A stretch of DNA of 64,000 bases, taken from assembly GCF_003352085.1 (NCBI RefSeq), contig NZ_CP025804.1:1-64000 (forward strand), given 5' to 3'. The notes under the pieces are model-generated. The model ran no database searches, had not been told where the DNA came from, and worked only from the letters and a program-made list of their open reading frames with translations. The DNA is from Sulfitobacter sp. SK012 (lineage in GTDB: Bacteria; Pseudomonadota; Alphaproteobacteria; Rhodobacterales; Rhodobacteraceae). How positions within the stretch are numbered: position 1 is the stretch's first letter; each line of letters begins with the position of its first letter. This document shows positions 56,106 to 64,000 of this stretch, one piece after another. Position numbers and translations under genes: made by a program.

Positions 56106-57494
56106 ATGACGCAGGCAACGATCCGGCCCCTTGGTGGGCGCATGCGGGCCAATTGGATTAGGTTGCGCACAATGATCGTTCTGCGGTGGTTCGCCATTGC
56201 GGGGCAATTGATTGCGACGACGGTTGCTCCCTTGCTTTATGGGTTACAGCTAGAGCTCGGGTGGTGTTATTTTGCCATCGGCGCGTCCATCATCGCTAAC
56301 CTCGTCGCCACCTTTATCTTTCCCCAGAATAAACGGCTGTCCGAGAGTGAGAACCTCGCTATGATCATGTTTGATCTGGTGCAACTGAGCTTTCTTCTGT
56401 TCTTAACCGGTGGCCTGAACAATCCATTCGTATTGCTGCTGCTAGGGCCTGTCACGATATCGGCGGCAGCGCTGAGCTTGCGATCAACTATTGTCTTGGG
56501 CGGTATGGCCATTGTTGTCGTTTCAATACTGGCCGTTTTTCATTTGCCGCTGCACACCGAGGGTGGGGACACCCTGGCGATCCCGGAGCTTTTTATCTTT
56601 GGCCACTGGATCGCCCTGATTATTGCGATTGTCTTTACCAGTGCATATTCGCGCCGCGTCACGAGCGAAATCCACTCCATGTCTGACGCATTGGCCGCAA
56701 CACAGTTGGCGTTGGTTCGAGAGCAAAAGCTGACCGACTTGGGCGGTGTGGTGGCTGCCGCGGCACATGAGTTGGGCACACCACTTGCGACAATCAAGCT
56801 GGCCAGCGCTGAATTGGTCGGCGAGTTGAAGGGCAGACCAGAGTTGCTAGAGGACGCCGTTCTGATCCGCGATCAAACCGACCGTTGCCGCGATATTCTG
56901 CGTGATATGGGCCGTGCGGGTAAAGATGATCTGCATTTGCGTCAGGCTCCCCTAATGACAGTGATCGAAGGCGCTGCGGATCCGCACTTGGATAGAGGCA
57001 AAAAGGTCATCATTTTGCATGACGAAAGCAGCGGACCTGAGACAAGCCAACCTGCTATCTTACGGATGCCAGAGATCATTCATGGGTTGCGCAACCTCGT
57101 ACAAAATGGCGTGGATTTCGCAGAGACGACTGTCTGGATCGAAGCGCGCTGGTCGAAACAGGAGATAACGGTTCGGATATTGGATGACGGTCCGGGCTTT
57201 CCGCCACACCTCTTGCGCCGGATCGGTGATCCTTTCATGCCGCGCGGCAAATCGACACAAACTGACCCGGCTAGGCCTGAATATGAGGGGATGGGTTTGG
57301 GTCTTTTTATTGCCAAAACACTGCTTGAGCGGTCTGGCGCAAGACTGAGCTTTGCGAATGGTGCAGAGAATACAGATGCTAAATCTGCGCTTTCTGGAGC
57401 TGTGGTAGAAGTAACTTGGCCTCGCGTCAAGATTGATGCACGCGACGGCGCAACGCCTATTGAATACGGTCAAAACCAGAAAATCACCGTGTGA
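56106..57494 (+). CDS. regB: Redox sensor histidine kinase RegB (PrrB/ActS)
   Basis: The membrane sensor kinase partner of RegA, reading quinone and redox state. The N-terminal domain has six hydrophobic spans and the quinone-binding heptapeptide GGLNNPF at 102-108. The H box is AAAHELGTPLATI with His221, followed by the redox-active Cys261 in DQTDRCRDILRDM and the N and G boxes (LRNLVQNGVDFA, DDGPGFPPHLL, GMGLGLFIAKTLLERSGA). The 462-residue length is normal. Divergent from senC-regA, with 103 bp between starts; the linked hvrA gene of Rhodobacter is not present here. Confidence 0.97.
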   Translation: MTQATIRPLGGRMRANWIRLRTMIVLRWFAIAGQLIATTVAPLLYGLQLELGWCYFAIGASIIANLVATFIFPQNKRLSESENLAMIMFDLVQLSFLLFLTGGLNNPFVLLLLGPVTISAAALSLRSTIVLGGMAIVVVSILAVFHLPLHTEGGDTLAIPELFIFGHWIALIIAIVFTSAYSRRVTSEIHSMSDALAATQLALVREQKLTDLGGVVAAAAHELGTPLATIKLASAELVGELKGRPELLEDAVLIRDQTDRCRDILRDMGRAGKDDLHLRQAPLMTVIEGAADPHLDRGKKVIILHDESSGPETSQPAILRMPEIIHGLRNLVQNGVDFAETTVWIEARWSKQEITVRILDDGPGFPPHLLRRIGDPFMPRGKSTQTDPARPEYEGMGLGLFIAKTLLERSGARLSFANGAENTDAKSALSGAVVEVTWPRVKIDARDGATPIEYGQNQKITV

Positions 57495-57592
57495 AATTGA
57501 GCTCGGTCAACGAAGCCCACCTTTGAGTTAACCACTTATTAACTGCGCTGCCGAACAATCAAGGGAGTCTTTCCTTAGCGAGCGGTACGTTC

Positions 57593-59089
57593 ATGCCTAT
57601 GTTCGATTTAATGATTGTTGTGACCGGATCACTCATTAGCGCCGTGATTGCGATTTGGTGGTTGAACCGCATAACACCTGCAGCAGAAATCTCTGCCGAG
57701 GCTGGAGCCGAAGGGCAGGTTTTGTTGTTCGAAGAAGGCGCACTGCACCATGCGACGCCTGATGCGCAGGACCGTTTTTCGCTGGAACCGGGTGCGCATG
57801 AATGGGAGGATCTACGCGATAAAATTCTCAAGCAAGTCCCTGATTTCCCGCTACGGCCCGGCGTTGCTGCCTTTGGTGAAACGCGCGTCCTGATCGATGG
57901 CGGCGGTGACGTTGCGATCAGTTTTCGTGGCCCCATGACACGGGTAGCGTTTCGAGATGGACCCTCAGAAACCGCAGATCTGACAGAGCTGATCAACCTT
58001 CGTGCGATCACTACAAGCAACCCTCAAGCCGTTTGGCAGGTCTGCCCTCAGGGGCGGGTGACTTGGCACAATTTTGCTTATGCAGCCCTCTATCGTCACG
58101 CAACAGGTACGGAACCTGACCCCATATCACCGCTCTTTGCCGTCGACATCGTCGGACAAAAAGACGCTAAAGAACAGCGCGCTTCACTGTCGATTGGTGA
58201 GGATGGGAGCCTTGAATGGTATCAAATTCACCGAACTCAGATGGAAGGTGGCGCGGTCATTCGCGCAACATGTCTGGATGCCGTTGTTCGCGCCGAAAAG
58301 GCCCAGCGTAATTTTGTGCAGACCCTCGCCAAGACCTTTGCGCATCTATCCATTGGTTTGGCAATTTTTGATCGCAAAAGGCAGCTAGCGATATTTAACC
58401 CAGCATTGATTGATCTTACAAACCTTTCGGCTGAGTTCCTTAGCGGGCGGCCGACGATGATGTCGTTCTTTGATCTGCTGCGGGAGAACCGGCGCATGCC
58501 AGAGCCGAAGAATTACAAAAACTGGCGTCAGGAAATTGCTGAAGTTATCGCAGCGGCCAATGATGGGCGCTATCAAGAAACCTGGTCGCTCGAGACGGGC
58601 CAAACCTATAAGGTCAGTGGGCGACCTCACCCGGATGGCGCAACTGCTTTCTTAATCGAAGATATCAGCGCAGAGGTGACCCTGGCGCGCAATTTCAGGG
58701 CCGAATTAGATTTGGGGCAATGCCTTCTTGATACACTAAGCGACGGTATCGTGGTTTTTTCGCAATCCGGCGTTCTGACTTTTTCTAATGCCGCTTATGG
58801 GGACATGTGGGGCCTCAATCCCGAACAGAGCTTTGCCAATGTGACGATTGGAGATTCCATTAAAGCGTGGAAAGAACAGGCCTCGCCGAACCCGATGTGG
58901 CAAGATGTCGAGGATTTCGTTATGGGTGCCGCGGACCGTTATCCATGGGACATGCCCGTCCAGATCAAAGGCAAAAACCCGATGGCGTGCCAAGTCGTTC
59001 CTGTTGTGTCTGGTGCGACAATGATCAGGTTTTGCCTAGCAAATCAGCTGCCCAAACTGCATCAATCTGTGGCGCAGGCAAAGGAATAG
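57593..59089 (+). CDS. PAS-domain protein without output domain
   Basis: A 498-residue protein anchored by one N-terminal span (VVTGSLISAVIAIWWLN). It carries PAS-type folds in tandem: one around 240-340 (LAKTFAHLSIGLAIFDRKRQ, IFNPALIDLTNL) and one around 375-470 (CLLDTLSDGIVVFSQSGVLT, FSNAAYGDMWGL). A normal kinase or cyclase output domain is missing. It is known from Rhodobacteraceae next to tsaE. The protein may act by binding a partner; RegB next door is a possible one by position only. Whether it senses a ligand or redox state cannot be told. Confidence 0.8.
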   Translation: MPMFDLMIVVTGSLISAVIAIWWLNRITPAAEISAEAGAEGQVLLFEEGALHHATPDAQDRFSLEPGAHEWEDLRDKILKQVPDFPLRPGVAAFGETRVLIDGGGDVAISFRGPMTRVAFRDGPSETADLTELINLRAITTSNPQAVWQVCPQGRVTWHNFAYAALYRHATGTEPDPISPLFAVDIVGQKDAKEQRASLSIGEDGSLEWYQIHRTQMEGGAVIRATCLDAVVRAEKAQRNFVQTLAKTFAHLSIGLAIFDRKRQLAIFNPALIDLTNLSAEFLSGRPTMMSFFDLLRENRRMPEPKNYKNWRQEIAEVIAAANDGRYQETWSLETGQTYKVSGRPHPDGATAFLIEDISAEVTLARNFRAELDLGQCLLDTLSDGIVVFSQSGVLTFSNAAYGDMWGLNPEQSFANVTIGDSIKAWKEQASPNPMWQDVEDFVMGAADRYPWDMPVQIKGKNPMACQVVPVVSGATMIRFCLANQLPKLHQSVAQAKE

Positions 59090-59134
59090 TATAGCGACCC
59101 TTGCGGCTGCGGGTGGGCCACGTAGTTTGGCGCA

Positions 59135-59611
59135 ATGGATACTCGCCACCTTTCTCTAACGCTCGACTCAGCTGATGCTACTAACATGCATGCTTTGACA
59201 CTGGCCGCACATCTTTCGGCAGGCGATACTATTTTGCTGAGTGGTGATGTGGGTGCGGGCAAAACCCATTTCGCTCGCACATTGATCCAGTCCCTCATAC
59301 ATCCCCCGGAAGATGTTCCATCTCCGACCTTCACCCTCGTACAGACCTATGAAGGTGCGGATTGCCCAATCTGGCATGCGGACCTTTACCGTCTAAGCTC
59401 CACCCATGAGATCGAAGAGCTTGGTCTGTTTGAGGCCGTCGACACTGCGATTTGCCTGATAGAATGGCCGGACCGATTAGGCGACCTGACACCGCAAGAA
59501 GCGCTGTTGATTGGCTTGCAGGTTGGCTCGACTGAGGATAGCCGAGTTATGGACGTTCGCTGGACACATCCCAAATGGGACGCAAAATTGGTAGGCTGGG
59601 GAAAATGTTAG
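59135..59611 (+). CDS. tsaE: tRNA t6A biosynthesis ATPase TsaE
   Basis: TsaE is the ATPase that cycles the TsaB-TsaD complex in t6A synthesis. The 158-residue protein has the P-loop SGDVGAGKTHFARTLIQSL (GDVGAGKT at 37-44), PSPTFTLVQTYEG, the WHADLYRLSS motif and IEWPDRLGDL. Its stop overlaps the start of the amgK gene (ATGTTAG at 59605-59611). tsaD is in this window at 30431, but not adjacent. Confidence 0.95.
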   Translation: MDTRHLSLTLDSADATNMHALTLAAHLSAGDTILLSGDVGAGKTHFARTLIQSLIHPPEDVPSPTFTLVQTYEGADCPIWHADLYRLSSTHEIEELGLFEAVDTAICLIEWPDRLGDLTPQEALLIGLQVGSTEDSRVMDVRWTHPKWDAKLVGWGKC

Positions 59612-60624
59612 ATCGTAGCTGCCAGATCAACCAGTTTGTGACCGCAAGTGGGTGGGGAAACACCCCGCGCAGGCTGGTTGCAGGCGACGCATCAAACCGT
59701 CGTTATGAAAGACTTGAAAAAGCCGATGGCAGCACGTTGATCCTTATGGATGCGCCGACGGAAAAAGGCGAAGATATTCGCCCTTTCGTCGCCATTGCAA
59801 GGCACTTGAGAGCAATGGGCCTTAGTGCTCCAGAAATCCACTTCAGCGACACCGATCTTGGTTTGCTGTTGATCGAAGACCTCGGTGATGCGCTCTTTGC
59901 GAGGGTTGTTCAGGCCACACCGACAATGGAACGTCCGATTTATGATGCTGCCATTGACGTGCTGACGGCCCAGCACGCGGCCCCTGCCCCAGATTTAGCT
60001 CCGTATGATGCAGCCACCATGACACCGTTAGCCGCGTTGGCATTTCACTGGTATCAACTGGGGACCAAGGATGCCCTAGATCAAACCACCTTGGCTGAAT
60101 TCGAAGCGAAATTTCGCGCCCTCCTTTCCCCGCTTGATACCGCACAGCGCGTTTTAATTCAGCGCGATTTTCATGCTGAAAACCTACTTTGGCTTCCTGA
60201 TCGAAAAGGCGTCGCGCGCGTAGGGCTCTTGGATTTTCAGGATGCTATGTCAGGTCACCCCGCCTACGATCTGGTGTCCGTTCTTCAAGATGCTCGCCGC
60301 GATGTGGATCCAGAGTTAGAGCGCGCAATGATTGAACGCTATCTCGATCAAAACCCACAGGATCGTGACGCATTTATTTCGGCATATGCCCTGCTTGGCC
60401 TTCAACGGAATCTACGTATTTTGGGTGTGTTCGCACGTCTATGCATGCGTGATGGCAAGGCGCATTACGTCGATCTGATCCCGCGTGTTTGGGGCCACAT
60501 TCAAACCAACCTCCGCCATCCTGCACTTGGATCTCTGAGGCCGCTGATAGATACGCTACCTGCCCCCACGGAAAAGATACTCGAAAGGTTGAAGGCAAAA
60601 TGCGCGACCGTCCAGAAGCTGTAA
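59605..60624 (+). CDS. amgK: N-acetylmuramate/N-acetylglucosamine kinase AmgK
   Basis: AmgK phosphorylates the anomeric position of N-acetylmuramate and N-acetylglucosamine in the peptidoglycan recycling route of Pseudomonas and many Alphaproteobacteria, bypassing MurQ. The 339-residue aminoglycoside-phosphotransferase-fold protein has ASNRRYERLEKADGSTLILM (nucleotide site), IQRDFHAENLLWL (catalytic loop, Asp) and GLLDFQDAMSGHPAYDL (metal-binding). The ATG at 59605 overlaps tsaE, and murU starts before its stop, so tsaE-amgK-murU-addB are translated as one chain. Confidence 0.9.
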   Translation: MLDRSCQINQFVTASGWGNTPRRLVAGDASNRRYERLEKADGSTLILMDAPTEKGEDIRPFVAIARHLRAMGLSAPEIHFSDTDLGLLLIEDLGDALFARVVQATPTMERPIYDAAIDVLTAQHAAPAPDLAPYDAATMTPLAALAFHWYQLGTKDALDQTTLAEFEAKFRALLSPLDTAQRVLIQRDFHAENLLWLPDRKGVARVGLLDFQDAMSGHPAYDLVSVLQDARRDVDPELERAMIERYLDQNPQDRDAFISAYALLGLQRNLRILGVFARLCMRDGKAHYVDLIPRVWGHIQTNLRHPALGSLRPLIDTLPAPTEKILERLKAKCATVQKL

Positions 60625-61292
60625 TGATGTTCGCTGCGGGCTTTGGCACACGCATGAAACACCTTACAGCCAATCAACCAAAGCCGTTGATACAGGTCGC
60701 CGGCAAACCCCTGATCGACCACGCACTTGATCTGACACACGCCATTCAGCCCAAACATCTCGTTGCGAACTTGCACTACAAGGCCGAGATGCTTGAAGAT
60801 CACCTGCATCCCCTCAATGTGGAAACGTTGACCGAGCTGCCGGATATTCTTGAAACCGGAGGCGGGCTTCGCAATGCCCTGCCCTTGCTTGGCGATGGCC
60901 CCGTTTTTACCATGAACACGGATGCGATCTGGCGCGGCGCAAATCCGCTAAAGTTGCTTCTGGATGCGTGGGATGGGTCAACTATGGACGCGCTGCTGAT
61001 TGCGGTCCCCCCTGATCAAGCGGTGGGTTATTCTGGCAGCGGGGACTTTACCATTGATATCGACGGGCGCCTGACGCGAGGGCCGGGCCTGATTTATGGT
61101 GGAATACAGATCATCAAAACTGACCTGCTTGCGACGATTCCGGAGACCGCTTTCTCACTCAATAGAATCTGGGATCTGATGCTGGAGAGACAGCGCTTGT
61201 TTGGTCTGACCTATGATGGTCACTGGTGCGATGTTGGTCATCCTCAGGGCGTGGCTCTTGCGGAAAACATGCTGAGTAGAGCCGATGTTTGA
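60600..61292 (+). CDS. murU: N-acetylmuramate 1-phosphate uridylyltransferase MurU
   Basis: MurU converts N-acetylmuramate 1-phosphate to UDP-MurNAc and so feeds recycled murein sugar back to cell wall synthesis. The 230-residue nucleotidyltransferase begins VMMFAAGFGTRMKHLTANQP (the pyrophosphorylase signature with Arg and Lys), contains MNTDAIW, and ends HWCDVGHPQGVALAENML. The frame extends to 60489 upstream, but the ATG at 60600 behind GAAGGCAAA, overlapping amgK, is correct for the family. addB starts inside its last codons. Confidence 0.92.
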   Translation: MRDRPEAVMMFAAGFGTRMKHLTANQPKPLIQVAGKPLIDHALDLTHAIQPKHLVANLHYKAEMLEDHLHPLNVETLTELPDILETGGGLRNALPLLGDGPVFTMNTDAIWRGANPLKLLLDAWDGSTMDALLIAVPPDQAVGYSGSGDFTIDIDGRLTRGPGLIYGGIQIIKTDLLATIPETAFSLNRIWDLMLERQRLFGLTYDGHWCDVGHPQGVALAENMLSRADV

Positions 61293-64000
61293 GTCAAATG
61301 AAAGCCCACGCGTTTACGGCCTGCCGCCTGGTGTCGACTTCCCAAAAGCTCTGGTTTCCGGGCTCTTGCGCAGGACCGAAGGTACGCCTCCCGAGGCTCT
61401 CGCACGCGTTGATTTGATCGTCAACACACGCCGGATGGCCCGACGCTTGCGTGAGATATTCGAGGCCGGCACGCCGCGGCTGTTACCCCGAATTGGGCTC
61501 ATCACCGATCTTGGTTCTCTTGCGCCTTCTGTTATTGCCCCCGCGCCGATGCCCCCTTTGCGCAGACGGTTAGAGTTGATCGGCCTGATCTCTGCTTTAC
61601 TTGACCGTGCGCCTGAATTGGCACCGCGCGCCTCGCTTTATGATCTGACAGACAGCCTGGCAAAGCTGATGGATGAAATTCAGGGTGAAGGAGTCACAGC
61701 CGACGATATCGCAGCACTTGATGTGACTGATCAATCGGGCCACTGGCAGCGCGCCAAAACCTTTCTTGGCATTGCGCAGGACTACATTGATCAAACAACC
61801 GCGCAGCCTGACGCCGAAGCACGGCAGCGCAAACTGGTTCTGGATATCGCAGCCCATTGGGAAAACACGCCGCCCCAGAACCCAGTAATAATCGCGGGCT
61901 CGACCGGATCCCGCGGGACTACAATGATGCTAATGCAAGCGGTGGCGAAACTGCCACAAGGCGCATTGGTCCTGCCTGGCTTTGACGATGCGTTGCCTGC
62001 TGGAGTTTGGGCCGCGCTAGATGATCCGCTGATGTCCGAAGATCACCCGCAATACCGTTTCCATAGCATGATGAAGGGGCTCGGTGCCTCGCCCAACAGC
62101 GTGATGCCTTGGGATGATACTCGGCCTCCCGCGCCTGCGCGAAATCGGCTGGTGTCTTTGTCGCTCCGGCCTGCGCCTGTGACAGATGCTTGGCGCGTTG
62201 AGGGGCCAATGCTGGAGAACATTGGAGAAGCCGTCAAAGACGTAACACTTATCCAGGCAGACACTCCAAGAGCCGAAGCTCTTGCGATAGCGATGCGGCT
62301 GCGTATGGCCGCCGAAGAGGGTCAAACCGCTGCGTTGATCACACCTGATCGGATGCTAACACGCCGGGTGACTGCCGCACTCAGCCGATGGAATATTTTA
62401 CCTGATGACAGTGCGGGTACACCACTTCATCTTTCGCCGCCTGGTCGGTTCTTGCGCCATGTGGCTGCGCTACTTTCGCGACGACTAGATGCAGAAGCAC
62501 TGCTCACATTGCTCAAACACCCTCTGACCCATAGCGCCAGTGACCGCAATTTGCACCAACTGCGCACCCAGCGGCTCGAACTAGAAATCCGGCGCAACGG
62601 CCTGCCCTATCCTGATCGCGGGGAGTTAATCACTCTTGCGACCCGTAGCGTTCCAAAAGGGGAAGACCCAGAGCCAACGGTGGTCTGGGCAGAATGGGTA
62701 AGCGCCACCCTGACTGAAATATGTGACCCTAACTCTCTGAGTCTGGAGCATTGGACCACAAGACACCTGACGCTGGCGAACCAACTTGCTTCCGGTACCT
62801 TGGGTCTTGAGGGGCATGAGTTATGGAGGAAGAAGTCTGGTGAAAAAGCTTGGCAGGTGATGCAGGGCCTGCAAGCTGAAGCAGCACATGGCGGCGATTT
62901 CTCGGCGGTGGATTACGGTGATTTGGTGGGCGCGCTCCTGTCGCAAGAGGAAGTTCGCGACCGCGACGCCCCCCATCCGGATATTATGATTTGGGGCACC
63001 CTAGAAGCGCGCGTACAGGGTGCCGATCTGGTGATCCTTGGCGGTTTGAACGATGGTACCTGGCCTGAAGCCCCGACTCCGGATCCATGGCTCAACCGGA
63101 AGATGAGGCATGACGCAGGTCTTTTGCTGCCTGAACGTCGCGTTGGCTTATCTGCGCATGACTACCAACAGGCCGTTTGCGCGCCAGAAGTTTGGATGAC
63201 CCGGGCAATCAGGTCGGAGGATTCCGAAACAGTGCCGTCGCGATGGCTGAACCGCCTAGGCAACCTGATGAATGGCCTTAAAGAAATTGGTGGTGATGCG
63301 GCCTATGCGGCAATGATCGGCCGGGGGAATGTCTGGTTAGCACAGGCAAAGGCGCTTGAGGCTGTTGAACGGGTAGATCCGGCACATCGCCCATCGCCGC
63401 GCCCGCCAATCGCGGCCCGTCCATGTGCGCTTTCCGTCACCGAGATCAAAACGCTGATCCGTGACCCCTACGCCATATATGCCAAGCACAGCCTGCGTCT
63501 GCGCGCACTTCGACCTCTTATTCAATCACCCGACGCCCCGTTAAGAGGTATTGTCGTGCATGCGGTGATGGAAAGGTTCATCAAGAGCGTCGTTGCGGAT
63601 CCTGATAACCTGACGAAAAGTGCCTTGTTAGAGACCGCTAAAACCGTTCTGGACGAGATTGCCCCTTGGCCTGCAGCGCGTAGTCTCTGGCTCGCCCGGA
63701 TCGATAGAATCGCTGATTGGTTCGTTGAAGAAGAACGCGCTCGGCAAATCAATTCGCAACCCCTCGCCTTTGAGGATGGTGCCCGAGGTATGCTATTTAT
63801 GCGCGACATCGGGTTCACCTTACGATGTATGGCAGACAGAATTGACCAGACCAGCGCTGGTGAGATCGAGATTTATGATTACAAGACTGGCAAACCTCCC
63901 ACAAAAACTCAGCAGAAACTCTTTGATAAACAGCTGCTGATCGAGGCTGCGATGGTTGAAGAGGGCGCGTTTAAGGAAATCGGCCCTGCCCCTGTGGCCC
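61285..64000 (+). CDS. addB: Double-strand break repair protein AddB (5' part, cut by window end)
   Basis: AddB is the helicase-like, nuclease-bearing partner of AddA in the RecBCD-type double-strand-break repair enzyme of Alphaproteobacteria. The ATG at 61285 (MFESNESPRVYGLPPGVDFP) overlaps the murU stop, and the reading frame remains open to the end of the window (905 codons). Recognisable parts: VDLIVNTRRMARRLREIF near the start; VIIAGSTGSRGTTMMLMQAV; LVILGGLNDGTWPEAPTPDPW in the helicase-like core; and, at the end, the PD-(D/E)XK-type nuclease start VVHAVMERF and EIEIYDYKTGKPPTKTQQKL. The C-terminus is missing, so full length is unknown; addA is expected downstream. Confidence 0.93.
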   Translation, partial: MFESNESPRVYGLPPGVDFPKALVSGLLRRTEGTPPEALARVDLIVNTRRMARRLREIFEAGTPRLLPRIGLITDLGSLAPSVIAPAPMPPLRRRLELIGLISALLDRAPELAPRASLYDLTDSLAKLMDEIQGEGVTADDIAALDVTDQSGHWQRAKTFLGIAQDYIDQTTAQPDAEARQRKLVLDIAAHWENTPPQNPVIIAGSTGSRGTTMMLMQAVAKLPQGALVLPGFDDALPAGVWAALDDPLMSEDHPQYRFHSMMKGLGASPNSVMPWDDTRPPAPARNRLVSLSLRPAPVTDAWRVEGPMLENIGEAVKDVTLIQADTPRAEALAIAMRLRMAAEEGQTAALITPDRMLTRRVTAALSRWNILPDDSAGTPLHLSPPGRFLRHVAALLSRRLDAEALLTLLKHPLTHSASDRNLHQLRTQRLELEIRRNGLPYPDRGELITLATRSVPKGEDPEPTVVWAEWVSATLTEICDPNSLSLEHWTTRHLTLANQLASGTLGLEGHELWRKKSGEKAWQVMQGLQAEAAHGGDFSAVDYGDLVGALLSQEEVRDRDAPHPDIMIWGTLEARVQGADLVILGGLNDGTWPEAPTPDPWLNRKMRHDAGLLLPERRVGLSAHDYQQAVCAPEVWMTRAIRSEDSETVPSRWLNRLGNLMNGLKEIGGDAAYAAMIGRGNVWLAQAKALEAVERVDPAHRPSPRPPIAARPCALSVTEIKTLIRDPYAIYAKHSLRLRALRPLIQSPDAPLRGIVVHAVMERFIKSVVADPDNLTKSALLETAKTVLDEIAPWPAARSLWLARIDRIADWFVEEERARQINSQPLAFEDGARGMLFMRDIGFTLRCMADRIDQTSAGEIEIYDYKTGKPPTKTQQKLFDKQLLIEAAMVEEGAFKEIGPAPVA

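Overview
The window looks like the start of the main chromosome of a Roseobacter-group alphaproteobacterium (Rhodobacteraceae). It opens exactly on the dnaA start codon, and the core genes (dnaA-dnaN-recF-LysE-gyrB, hemY/mitofilin-like/hemD, tsaD-gpsA, ahcY, the regA-senC-regB redox system, tsaE-amgK-murU-addB) have the order and protein character of that family. This assignment rests on gene content and synteny; no rRNA or tRNA gene is present in the window.

Layout. 1-8.2 kb: replication block (dnaA, dnaN, recF, a LysE exporter, gyrB) followed by an MFS transporter with a histidine-rich tail. 8.2-26.7 kb: a loosely packed accessory region with small envelope or unknown proteins (RidA, DUF4399, two multi-span proteins, HdeD-like), a GAF-cyclase, a Qnr-like pentapeptide-repeat protein, an IS21 element that has truncated both neighbours, a damaged IS30 element beside a DUF1415 gene that looks imported from Gammaproteobacteria, and several decayed genes. 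At 20.1-20.7 kb it holds a mini-operon of very small proteins behind three copies of the palindrome TGAACNNNGTTCA. 26.4-26.8 kb contains a strongly folded, terminator-ended segment that may be a structured RNA. 26.8-36 kb: housekeeping genes (hemY, mitofilin-like, hemD, tsaD, gpsA, YciI, EVE, DUF1761, DUF2853, FAH hydrolase). 36.3-38.3 kb: a C5-cytosine methyltransferase overlapping an unassigned PD-(D/E)XK protein, read as a two-gene restriction-modification system. 38.5-39.9 kb: ahcY.

40-54.8 kb: a glycan locus. manC, gmd and fcl form a route from mannose-1-phosphate to GDP-L-fucose. Around them lie a second Gmd-like dehydratase, a fucosyltransferase-like protein, GT4 and GT2 glycosyltransferases, two sulfotransferases, an FkbM methyltransferase and two unassigned proteins. 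No Wzx/Wzy/ABC export gene is visible, so the product may be a sulfated, fucose-containing decoration of a protein or lipid made in the cytoplasm, or export genes may lie elsewhere.

54.8-64 kb: RegA/SenC divergent from RegB (redox control), a PAS-only sensor-like protein, then the overlapping block tsaE-amgK-murU-addB (tRNA t6A formation, murein recycling, double-strand-break repair), with addB running off the end of the window.
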